Shown in pieces: positions 1 to 6,152 of a stretch of DNA of 7,035 nt (its first letter is position 1; the number at the start of each line of letters is the position of its first letter). The stretch comes from Bacteroidaceae bacterium (GTDB lineage: Bacteria > Bacteroidota > Bacteroidia > Bacteroidales > Bacteroidaceae). Under the pieces are notes generated by a model. The model did no database searches, was not told the DNA's origin, and saw only the letters and a program-made list of their open reading frames with translations. A program made the position numbers and the translations under genes. The stretch lies in assembly GCA_017557475.1 (NCBI GenBank), contig JAFYYO010000239.1, positions 1 to 7,035 of the forward strand. Reading direction: 5' to 3'.

Positions 1-786
1 ATCATTGGAGCCATCGTCTATTTCAGTTTCTACTTCCCTCTTGTTGACCGTTACAAGAAGTTTGTCGAGCCGTTGGAATGGAGCCATATCTGGATGAAGA
101 GCGGCTTCTACGGCAACTCGCCCATCTGGTTTCTCTTTTCGTTCTTTACCGTCTATATGATGGTGCGATACATCGACAAAGTGAAGTATCTCTGTTGGCT
201 CACAATTCTCTTCCCTGCTCTCAGTTATTGGGCATACAAGACGGGCAATAATGTGCCCATGAGCCTCGGCAATGTCTTTATCGCCTGCTACTTCTTCTAT
301 CTTGGAAGGCTGTGGCGATGGGTGATGCAGAGGTTTTCGAATCAGCAAGTTATGGCTGCTTCGTGGCTGATGGTGGCAGCATTTGTGGTATTGGGAATCG
401 CGATTCCAGGCACTTACAACATGAGCCAGAACCTCTTTACAGGCAATGCTTTGATGGCAGTCATCAATGCGACTTTGATACTTTGTGGTCTTGCAGGAGT
501 GCTTTTGACGCTTCAAGTGCCTCGAATTCCTCTGCTTTGCTTCATCGGAGAGCACAGTATGGTCTTCTTCATATCGCACTATCCGATGCTTTATTTCTAC
601 AAGTTCATGCACCTTTCCTTTGGCAGGAGCATCTACGGAAAAGTGGATGATGTGCTCATCCTCATTCCTGTCATCTTCTGCCTCTGTGCTTGGCTTGTGC
701 CTTATATTGAGAGAGTTCCGTGGCTTAGTGGTCGATGGCCTGAGAAGCAGCCTGCAACTCAAGCAATCGAGCCACACCAAGGCTGA
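1..786 (+). CDS. Acyltransferase-3 family membrane protein, C-terminal part (5' end outside window)
   Basis: The frame is open from base 1 to a TGA at 784-786, giving 261 visible residues; a TTG at 73 can be read as a start but the frame continues upstream without a stop, so the gene is cut by the window edge. The protein is very hydrophobic, with several membrane spans rich in Phe, Tyr, Leu and Trp. Two stretches resemble the acyltransferase-3 family: SPIWFLFSFFTVYMM (the family's WFL segment) and FIGEHSMVFFISHYPML near the C-terminus (the usual G-x-x-S-x-x-x-[FY]-x-x-H segment). Members are inner-membrane proteins that O-acylate sugars in surface polysaccharides, lipids or glycans; the substrate here cannot be told. 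The catalytic His usually lies in the N-terminal part, which is not visible. The tail after the last span is polar (EKQPATQAIEPHQG) and overlaps the convergent NUDIX gene. Family call is fairly sure, specific role unknown. Confidence 0.78.
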   Translation: MIGAIVYFSFYFPLVDRYKKFVEPLEWSHIWMKSGFYGNSPIWFLFSFFTVYMMVRYIDKVKYLCWLTILFPALSYWAYKTGNNVPMSLGNVFIACYFFYLGRLWRWVMQRFSNQQVMAASWLMVAAFVVLGIAIPGTYNMSQNLFTGNALMAVINATLILCGLAGVLLTLQVPRIPLLCFIGEHSMVFFISHYPMLYFYKFMHLSFGRSIYGKVDDVLILIPVIFCLCAWLVPYIERVPWLSGRWPEKQPATQAIEPHQG

Positions 787-1282
787 TCGACTTCAGTCCG
801 AAGTCTTCTGGCTTGACCTCTTCCCAAGGCAACCACAGTATTTCTCCAGCATCATCCATAGCCTTTGCTCCAGTCGTTTCAGCCACTTTGCAAAGGAAGA
901 AGAGGTCGAGAGTCGGGATGTCGAGACCACTATACCTATACATATTGGACAGCGAGAAAAGGTAGCGAGTCTCGATGACTTCGAGGCCAGTCTCTTCCAA
1001 GACCTCTCTTCGAACACCTTCTTCGCCTGTCTCATAGCAATCGCAAAAGCCTCCAGGCAAATCGAGGGTTCCCTTTGCTGGCTCTTTGCTTCGACGAACA
1101 GCCAGCAGTCGATTCCCTTCATCAACAATCACGGCAACGGTCGAGGCACTCGGATTCATGAAATAGACAAAGCCGCAAGCCTCGCATCGTTTGCTCTTCT
1201 CTGTGTCCTCCACAAAAGCCTTTGCTCCGCACTTCGGGCAATAGCTAAAGAGGCGCAACAGATGATTCCCTTCCTTATTCAT
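725..1282 (-). CDS. NUDIX hydrolase with N-terminal zinc ribbon
   Basis: This 185-residue protein hydrolyses a nucleoside diphosphate linked to some other group, presumably in the cytoplasm; the substrate is not predictable. The NUDIX box is complete at residues 78-100: G78, five residues, E84, seven residues, then REVLEETGL (R92, E93, E96, E97, G99), so the metal-binding glutamates are intact. A four-Cys zinc ribbon precedes it (C15-x2-C18 and C33-x2-C36). Zinc-ribbon NUDIX proteins include NADH pyrophosphatase NudC, but the SQPWPFPxS motif of NudC is not seen, so NudC is not assigned. The start was placed at the ATG at 1282. A TTG at 1339 gives 19 extra residues in frame, but it coincides with the -33 element and lies upstream of the predicted transcription start, so it cannot be the start. 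The gene is monocistronic here, divergent from the NfeD/flotillin operon, and its last 62 bp overlap the acyltransferase tail. Confidence 0.9.
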   Translation of the reverse strand: MNKEGNHLLRLFSYCPKCGAKAFVEDTEKSKRCEACGFVYFMNPSASTVAVIVDEGNRLLAVRRSKEPAKGTLDLPGGFCDCYETGEEGVRREVLEETGLEVIETRYLFSLSNMYRYSGLDIPTLDLFFLCKVAETTGAKAMDDAGEILWLPWEEVKPEDFGLKSISLGVARLLELQAASQAIDH

Positions 1283-1307
1283 ATATATCTTTTGATACTT
1301 CTTGTTT

Positions 1308-1340
1308 GCAAAAGTAGCGAAAAGCACGATATAATGCAAG
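1308..1340 (-). promoter_or_regulatory. Bacteroidota-type promoter of the NUDIX gene
   Basis: On the minus strand the -33 element CTTG (1340-1337) is followed, after a 20-bp gap, by TACTTTTGC (1316-1308), a full match to the TAnnTTTG -7 consensus of Bacteroidota housekeeping sigma factor. Transcription would start near 1304, about 20 nt before the ATG at 1282. The position fixes the start codon of the gene. Confidence 0.75.
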
Positions 1341-1346
1341 TTTTCG

Positions 1347-1378
1347 TTGTCTATTAAGCGGGAAATGCTTAACTTTGT
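1347..1378 (+). promoter_or_regulatory. Bacteroidota-type promoter of the NfeD-flotillin operon
   Basis: TTG at 1347-1349, a 20-bp gap, then TAACTTTG at 1370-1377, matching TAnnTTTG. Predicted transcription start is near 1382, leaving a leader of about 22 nt before the ATG at 1404. Its -33 element is only 7 bp from the -33 element of the divergent NUDIX promoter. A 6-bp inverted repeat, TTAAGC (1354-1359) and GCTTAA (1367-1372), fills the spacer and touches the -7 box. Confidence 0.75.
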
Positions 1379-1403
1379 ACTTGGAAAACTAATTGTGTGA
1401 ACT

Positions 1404-2021
1404 ATGATGACTACATTTCTTGACTGGTTTCAGGCGTTGCCTCCTTATATGCGCGCCTATTGGACGATAGCCATTGCTGTCTCCATCATCTTTCTTATTC
1501 AGATGACTTTAACGCTCATTGGTCTTGGCGATACCGATGCTGGCGGCGATGTTGGCGACCTAGATACAGGTGGAGCTGATATGGGCGACGGCAACGGAGA
1601 TACGATGGACACAGGAGGAGCCATACAACTCTTTACGATTCGCAACACAGTCAACTTCCTGCTTGGTGTAGGATGGGGCGGCGTTTGCCTGAGCAGCGTT
1701 ATTCCCAATCGCTTCCTGCTTGCTTTGGCTGCAATCCTTTGTGGTTGCATCATGGTGGCAGCCTTTATAATAATGTATAAGCAACTGATGAAGTTGGAGG
1801 GCAACGGCTCTTATCGCATCGAAGAGAGTGTGGGACAAGTTTGCGAAGTCTATATCCGCATCCCAGCCAACAGAAGTGGTAGCGGCAAAGTACAGATAAG
1901 CTTCCACGGCTCAGTACAGGAACTTCCTGCTCAGACAGAAGGCGAAGCCATTCCAAGCGGCACAAAGGTTCGAGTGACAAAGGTCATCGACAAAGCCGTC
2001 TTGATTGTGGAAAAAATTTAA
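1404..2021 (+). CDS. NfeD-like OB-fold membrane protein, flotillin partner
   Basis: A 205-residue inner-membrane protein of the YuaF/YqiJ/NfeD-like type. It begins with a short amphipathic stretch and a membrane span at about 18-41, followed by a loop of almost only Gly, Asp and Thr (about 42-72, nine Asp), a second hydrophobic block at about 82-125, and a soluble C-terminal domain at about 138-205. The C-terminal segment VGQVCEVYIRIPANRSGSGK, then a FHGSVQEL segment and IPSGTKVRVTKV, has the pattern of the NfeD OB-fold beta barrel. Such proteins pair with flotillins and are thought to help assemble or stabilise their membrane microdomains; the flotillin gene follows 34 bp downstream in the same operon. 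ATG codons occur at 1404 and 1407; the first is used, but the second is equally possible. The Asp/Gly loop could bind divalent metal, which is inference only. Confidence 0.85.
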   Translation: MMTTFLDWFQALPPYMRAYWTIAIAVSIIFLIQMTLTLIGLGDTDAGGDVGDLDTGGADMGDGNGDTMDTGGAIQLFTIRNTVNFLLGVGWGGVCLSSVIPNRFLLALAAILCGCIMVAAFIIMYKQLMKLEGNGSYRIEESVGQVCEVYIRIPANRSGSGKVQISFHGSVQELPAQTEGEAIPSGTKVRVTKVIDKAVLIVEKI

Positions 2022-2051
2022 CTCTAAACTCTAAACTTTAATCTATAAACT
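2021..2051 (+). repeat. 7-bp tandem repeat in the NfeD-flotillin spacer
   Basis: The spacer between the two genes consists of heptamers: ACTCTAA (2021-2027), ACTCTAA (2028-2034), ACTTTAA (2035-2041) and TCTATAA (2042-2048), then ACT. Two copies are identical, the third has one change and the fourth two. The tract occupies the ribosome-binding region of the flotillin gene (ATG at 2056), which has no Shine-Dalgarno sequence but is A/T-rich, as is common in Bacteroidota. Confidence 0.6.
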
Positions 2052-2055
2052 GAAT

Positions 2056-3432
2056 ATGGAACCGTTCTATCTTATTGTGATTGGAGTCATTGTACTCGTC
2101 TTTCTCTTCATGGCCATTGTTAACCGCTATCGTCGCTGTCCCAGTGACAAGATTCTGGTTATTTATGGTAATCGTGGCAACAGCAAAAGTGCCAAGTGTG
2201 TTCATGGCGGAGGTGCCTTTGTATGGCCTATCATCGAGGATTACGCCTACCTGTCTCTGACTCCCATCGGCATCGATGCGAACCTGACGAATGCCCTTTC
2301 CAGGCAGAATATCCGAGTTGATGTGCCTTGCCGCTTTACCGTAGGTATCAGCACAGAGCCGGAAAGTATGCTGGCTGCTGCAGAGCGTTTGCTCGGTCAG
2401 ACTCCTCAACAGATTCAGGAGCTTGCTCGAGACATCCTCTTTGGCCAGCTTCGTCTGGTTATTGCCACAATGAGTATCGAGGAGTTGAACTCGGATCGCG
2501 ACAAGTTCCTCGAGGCTATCACGGCTAATGTGGAAGTCGAGTTGAAGAAGATTGGCTTGCGTCTCATCAACGTGAACGTGACCGATATTAAGGACGAGAG
2601 CGGCTACATTGAGGCTCTCGGACAGGAAGCTGCGGCGAAGGCTATCAATGAAGCAAAGGTTCGAGTTGCAGAACAAGAGCGAAATGGTGAGATTGGTAAG
2701 GCTGAGGCCGTTAGAGAGACTCGAATCAGGACTGCCGAAGCCAATGCTGAAGCCGTGAAGGGTGAGAACGAAGCCAAGATTGCGATTGCCAATTCGGATG
2801 CTGTTCGTCGTGAAAGAGAGGCAGAAGCTCAGCGCAAAGCCGTTGCTGCTGAGAAGGTTGCGAGCGCTCAAGCTCTCGAAGAAGCCTATGCAGCTGAGCA
2901 GAAAGCTGAGAATGCAAGAGCCGATAGAGAGCGTGCAAGTCAGCAAGCCAACGTGATTGTGGCCCAGGAAATCGAGAAGAAGCGACTCGTCATCGCTGCT
3001 GAGGCCGAGGCTGAGCAAAAGCGCGTCAATGCGAAAGGTGAGGCTGATGCCATCTTCGCAAAGATGGAGGCTGAGGCTAAGGGTTTGTTCCAAATCCTCA
3101 CAAAGCAGGCCGAGGGTTACGACAAGATGATTCAAGCTGCTGGAGGTGACGCAACGAAGGCTTATACCTTGCTGCTCCTGGAGAAACTCCCAGACTTGGT
3201 GAAGACTCAGGTCGAAGCCATAAAGGGCATCAACATCGACAAGGTAACGGTTTGGGACAATGGTGGCGGAACTGGCGACGGCAAGACAAGCACGGCCAAC
3301 TTTCTCGCCGGATTGATGAAGAGCGTGCCTCCTCTCTCCGAACTTTTCGAGCAGGCAGGCATGGCTCTGCCAGAGTATTTGGCAAAGAAGAAAGAGGAAA
3401 CGCCCGAGGCTCCTGTTGAGCCAGAAGAGTAG
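2056..3432 (+). CDS. Flotillin family protein (SPFH domain)
   Basis: A 458-residue membrane scaffold protein. One N-terminal membrane span (about residues 5-22) is followed by Arg/Lys residues and an SPFH/band-7 domain (about 30-190), then a long alanine/glutamate-rich coiled coil (about 190-345) with many AE/EA pairs typical of flotillins, and a C-terminal region (about 345-440) ending in an acidic, proline-rich tail. Length and order match bacterial YuaG/FloT and YqiK-like flotillins. These proteins oligomerise in the cytoplasmic membrane and organise membrane microdomains and fluidity; the coiled coil and C-terminus drive assembly. The ATG at 2056 directly precedes the hydrophobic span, so the start is secure. 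It is the second gene of the operon with the NfeD-like protein. A frame of equal length is open on the opposite strand, but it is a by-product of the GCx/GAx-rich codons. Confidence 0.93.
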   Translation: MEPFYLIVIGVIVLVFLFMAIVNRYRRCPSDKILVIYGNRGNSKSAKCVHGGGAFVWPIIEDYAYLSLTPIGIDANLTNALSRQNIRVDVPCRFTVGISTEPESMLAAAERLLGQTPQQIQELARDILFGQLRLVIATMSIEELNSDRDKFLEAITANVEVELKKIGLRLINVNVTDIKDESGYIEALGQEAAAKAINEAKVRVAEQERNGEIGKAEAVRETRIRTAEANAEAVKGENEAKIAIANSDAVRREREAEAQRKAVAAEKVASAQALEEAYAAEQKAENARADRERASQQANVIVAQEIEKKRLVIAAEAEAEQKRVNAKGEADAIFAKMEAEAKGLFQILTKQAEGYDKMIQAAGGDATKAYTLLLLEKLPDLVKTQVEAIKGINIDKVTVWDNGGGTGDGKTSTANFLAGLMKSVPPLSELFEQAGMALPEYLAKKKEETPEAPVEPEE

Positions 3433-3450
3433 GAACACGGCTTGTTGAAA

Positions 3451-3538
3451 AACTAGGCGTGCCTAGTTCGCCAACTAGACGTGGCTAATTTGCAAACTAG
3501 ACGTGCCTAGTTGGGCAACTAGCCCTGCCTAGTTTGGG
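3451..3538. repeat. Four 22-bp tandem units, each with an 18-bp palindrome
   Basis: Units lie at 3451-3472, 3473-3494, 3495-3516 and 3517-3538, exactly 22 bp apart. The first 18 bases of unit 1 (AACTAGGCGTGCCTAGTT) form a perfect palindrome of 8+8 bp around GT. Units 3 and 4 keep AACTAG...CCTAGTT with a single mismatched pair; unit 2 is more degenerate (right arm GGCTAATT). The last four bases of each unit vary. A decayed half unit is visible before (GGCTTGTT at 3439-3446) and after (AACTAC at 3539-3544). Direct spacers with unique sequence are absent, so this is not a CRISPR. As 22 bp is about two helical turns, the palindromes would face the same side of the DNA; as RNA each could fold into a short hairpin. 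Function unknown. Confidence 0.85.
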
Positions 3539-3582
3539 AACTACCTTCGCGACTTCATCATTTTTAGGTAATTTTATCATTT

Positions 3583-3619
3583 AGAGGCATGTGGCTGCTT
3601 GCTATATGCCTCTTTTTTT
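3583..3619 (+). terminator. Intrinsic terminator downstream of the flotillin gene
   Basis: AGAGGCAT at 3583-3590 pairs perfectly with ATGCCTCT at 3606-3613, enclosing a 15-nt loop, and the stem runs straight into seven T residues (3613-3619). It would end transcripts of the NfeD-flotillin operon about 150-190 nt after the flotillin stop codon, so the palindromic array would be part of their 3' untranslated region. The loop contains the -33 element of the next promoter. Confidence 0.8.
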
Positions 3620-3629
3620 GTAACTTTGC
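3599..3629 (+). promoter_or_regulatory. Bacteroidota-type promoter of feoAB
   Basis: TTG at 3599-3601 inside the terminator loop, a 19-bp gap, then TAACTTTGC at 3621-3629, matching the TAnnTTTG -7 consensus and beginning two bases after the T tract. Predicted transcription start is near 3633, giving a leader of about 25 nt before the ATG at 3658. A 10-bp perfect palindrome, GGTTCGAACC (3639-3648), sits in this leader. No convincing Fur box is seen. Confidence 0.72.
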
Positions 3630-3657
3630 AGAGCAAAAGGTTCGAACCGAAAGAACG

Positions 3658-6024
3658 ATGACACTCAGAGAACTACATAAGGGTCAGTCGGCCACCATCC
3701 TCAAAGTGGGTGGTGAAGGGGATTTGCGGCAGCATTTCCTCGACATGGGTATGATACCCGGAACGCAGGTTACGTTGCAGAAGTACGCACCCCTCGGCGA
3801 CCCGATGGAACTGCGAGTTCACGGCTACGAACTGACTTTGAGACTTGCTGATGCCGAGCAAATTGAGGTCAGCCTCGAGGACGAGCAAACATCTGTGTCG
3901 TCTTTCGAAGACAACCAGATGACGGAAATCTGTCATGAAAAGGAGCATCCTGGCTTCGGTGAGGAAGGTCGTTACCATGAAGAAGACGCATTTCACCCCA
4001 TTTCATCGGCAAAAAAGGGTCCTCTCACCTTTGCTCTCGTAGGCAATCAGAACTGCGGAAAAACGACGCTTTTCAATCAGTTGACGGGTAGCAAGCAGCA
4101 TGTCGGCAACTTTCCTGGTGTGACTATCGACCGCAAAGATGGCATCATCAAAGGCCATCCTGAAGCCACCGTTACCGACCTTCCCGGCATCTACAGCCTC
4201 AGTCCTTACACAAGCGAAGAGGTTATAAGTCGTCGTTTCATCCTTGAAAACAAGCCAAGCGGCATCATCAATATTGTCGATGCAACCAATATCGAACGTA
4301 ACCTCTATCTGACCATGCAGTTGATGGAGCTTGGTGTTCCTATTGTGCTGGCTCTCAACATGATGGACGAGGTAAGGAGCAACGGCGGAACTATCCGCAT
4401 CAACCGAATGGAGAGGATGCTCGGCATTCCTGTCATCCCCATTAGCGCCATGAAAAATGAGGGTGTGGACGAGGTTGTGAGCCACGCTATTCATGTGGCT
4501 CGATACAATGAAGGGCCGGCTCGACAGGACTTCTGCAGTCCTACAGAACACGGTGGAGCTGTGCATCGTTGCCTTCATGCCATCATGCATTTCATCGAGG
4601 ACCACGCCCAAGCAGCAGATATCCCTGTTCGCTTTGCCGCAAGTAAGCTGATAGAGGGCGACAAACTCGTGGCTTCGGCACTCAATTTGACACAAAATGA
4701 GCAGGAAACCATCGAGCATATCATCTGCCAAATGGAGGAGGAGAGAGGCCTCGACCGCTGTGCCGCCCTTGCAGATATGAGGTTCCGTTTCATCCTTCAG
4801 GTAAGTAATCAAACCGTTGTCCGACCCGAAGAAAGCAACGAACAAAGGCGAAGCATCCGTATAGATAAAGTTCTAACTGGTCGCTACACTGCCATTCCAG
4901 CCTTTCTTCTCATCATGACTGCGGTCTTCTATCTGACTTTCAATACGATAGGAGCATGGTTGCAAGACCTCTTCCAAGTGGGAATAGACCGCTTCACAGA
5001 CTACTCCGACGCCCTCCTGACGCAGTGGAACATCGCTCCGCCCATCCATTCGCTTATCATCGACGGCATCTATTCGGGCGTCGGAACTGTGCTCGTCTTT
5101 CTGCCGCTCATCGTCATTCTGTTCTTCTTCCTCAGCATGCTCGAGGATACAGGCTATATGGCGCGCATCGCTTTCGTGATGGACAAGATGCTCAGAGGCT
5201 TGGGACTTTCCGGAAGAAGCATTGTGCCTTTGCTGATTGGCTTTGGTTGCTCGGTTCCAGGCATTATGGCAAGCCGCACGCTTCCCAGCGAACGAGACCG
5301 CAGACTCACTATCTTGCTTACTCCTTTCATGTCCTGCACCGCCAAGATTCCTATCTATGCATTCTTCGCAGCTGCTTTCTTCCCTCGTCATGCGGCTTTG
5401 GTGATGATGTCGCTCTACGTGCTTGGCATCTTGACAGGCATCGTTGTGGCACTCGTTTTGAAACGGACTTTATTCCGAGGTGAAGCGGTTCCTTTTGTCA
5501 TGGAGCTGCCTAACTATCGCATGCCTGTAGCCATGAATGTCTGGCACTTGCTGTGGGACAAAGCGAAGGACTTCCTTTCGCGAGCCTTCACGGTTATCTT
5601 TCTTGCCAGTATCGTCATTTGGCTCTTGCAAACCTTTGATTTCCACCTACAAATGGTGCCTGCATCCGAGGCTTCCAGAAGCATGTTGGCACAAATCTCG
5701 AGCCTCATTGCTCCAGTCTTCGAACCATTAGGTTGTGGCGATTGGAGAGTGGTGACTTCGCTCGTGAGCGGTCTTTTGGCGAAGGAGGTGGTAGTGAGCA
5801 CGCTCAGCACTCTCTTTGCTGGTGTGGCTTTGACGGAAGTATTCACGCCAGGTGTGGCCTATACTTTGCTCGTCTTCTGCCTGCTCTATACACCTTGCAT
5901 GGCAACGATGGCAACGGTTCGACGTGAACTTGGCACCAAATGGATGCTGTTCATCATGGTTGGACAATGTTGCATCGCTTGGATTGCGGCATTTATTACG
6001 TATCAAATAATCTTACTTCTATAA
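3658..6024 (+). CDS. feoB: Ferrous iron transporter FeoAB (FeoA-FeoB fusion)
   Basis: A 788-residue GTP-dependent Fe2+ importer of the inner membrane with FeoA fused to FeoB, an arrangement known from Bacteroides and Porphyromonas. Residues 1-72 are the SH3-like FeoA domain (LDMGMIPGTQV pattern). A Glu/His-rich linker (about 73-120) follows. The G domain shows all motifs: G1 GNQNCGKT (129-136), G2 Thr in GVT (154-156), G3 DLPG (174-177), G4 NMMD (234-237) and G5 SAMK (263-266); a helical GDI-like part runs to about 400. The membrane part from about 410 carries LEDTGYMARIAF (495-506), GCSVPGIMASRT (530-541), PFMSCTAKIPIYA (556-568) and LLYTPC (742-747). Cys531 and Cys560 are 29 residues apart, like Cys403 and Cys432 of E. 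coli FeoB. The in-frame ATG at 3589 is rejected as start: the terminator and promoter lie between it and 3658, and the FeoA domain begins right at 3658. No FeoC gene is seen. Confidence 0.95.
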   Translation: MTLRELHKGQSATILKVGGEGDLRQHFLDMGMIPGTQVTLQKYAPLGDPMELRVHGYELTLRLADAEQIEVSLEDEQTSVSSFEDNQMTEICHEKEHPGFGEEGRYHEEDAFHPISSAKKGPLTFALVGNQNCGKTTLFNQLTGSKQHVGNFPGVTIDRKDGIIKGHPEATVTDLPGIYSLSPYTSEEVISRRFILENKPSGIINIVDATNIERNLYLTMQLMELGVPIVLALNMMDEVRSNGGTIRINRMERMLGIPVIPISAMKNEGVDEVVSHAIHVARYNEGPARQDFCSPTEHGGAVHRCLHAIMHFIEDHAQAADIPVRFAASKLIEGDKLVASALNLTQNEQETIEHIICQMEEERGLDRCAALADMRFRFILQVSNQTVVRPEESNEQRRSIRIDKVLTGRYTAIPAFLLIMTAVFYLTFNTIGAWLQDLFQVGIDRFTDYSDALLTQWNIAPPIHSLIIDGIYSGVGTVLVFLPLIVILFFFLSMLEDTGYMARIAFVMDKMLRGLGLSGRSIVPLLIGFGCSVPGIMASRTLPSERDRRLTILLTPFMSCTAKIPIYAFFAAAFFPRHAALVMMSLYVLGILTGIVVALVLKRTLFRGEAVPFVMELPNYRMPVAMNVWHLLWDKAKDFLSRAFTVIFLASIVIWLLQTFDFHLQMVPASEASRSMLAQISSLIAPVFEPLGCGDWRVVTSLVSGLLAKEVVVSTLSTLFAGVALTEVFTPGVAYTLLVFCLLYTPCMATMATVRRELGTKWMLFIMVGQCCIAWIAAFITYQIILLL

Positions 6025-6026
6025 CT

Positions 6027-6152
6027 ATGAATACACAAAGTATCATTCTTCTAGCCGCTGTGATAGTTGTTGCAGGCTTCGTTTTGTATCGCTATTTGCG
6101 CAGTGATAATAAGTGCAGTTGCTGCGATGGGTGCAGCAAAGATTGTTGTGCA
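6027..6152 (+). other. FeoB-associated Cys-rich membrane protein segment (N-terminal part of the fused frame)
   Basis: The first about 42 codons match the small protein commonly found directly after feoB in Bacteroidota and Firmicutes: a single membrane span (about residues 5-23, MNTQSIILLAAVIVVAGF), a basic end (YRYLR), and a short Cys cluster (C30, C32, C33, C36, C40, C41 in CSCCDGCSKDCC). Such proteins normally end a few residues after the Cys cluster; here no stop codon occurs and the frame passes into the sialidase signal peptide. The family role is unproven; involvement in Fe2+ transport or handling is inferred from the gene neighbourhood. Confidence 0.75.

Noticed and set aside
620..1357. 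245-codon plus-strand frame across the acyltransferase tail and NUDIX gene
   Set aside because: The minus strand encodes a complete NUDIX box and zinc ribbon there; the plus-strand product is Ser/Leu-rich and without a domain.
2038..3438. 466-codon open frame on the minus strand opposite the flotillin gene
   Set aside because: It mirrors the flotillin coding region, is Leu/Ser-rich low-complexity as expected from the complement of Ala/Glu-rich codons, and shows no recognisable domain; the plus-strand protein is clearly a flotillin.
3451..3538. CRISPR array
   Set aside because: Units are contiguous with only four variable bases between palindromes; there are no 25-40 bp unique spacers and no cas genes.
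3557..3583. Fur box upstream of feoAB (two ATCATTT copies 19 bp apart in A/T-rich DNA)
   Set aside because: Only partial half-sites resembling the Fur consensus and located upstream of the promoter; not enough to call in such A/T-rich sequence.
3639..3648. tRNA T-arm remnant or attachment site (GGTTCGAACC)
   Set aside because: No acceptor stem, anticodon arm or CCA end nearby and no integrase; resemblance is limited to ten bases.
4003..4845. 280-codon minus-strand frame opposite the G domain of feoAB
   Set aside because: No domain, no promoter or start context, and fully inside a strongly conserved gene; an antisense shadow.
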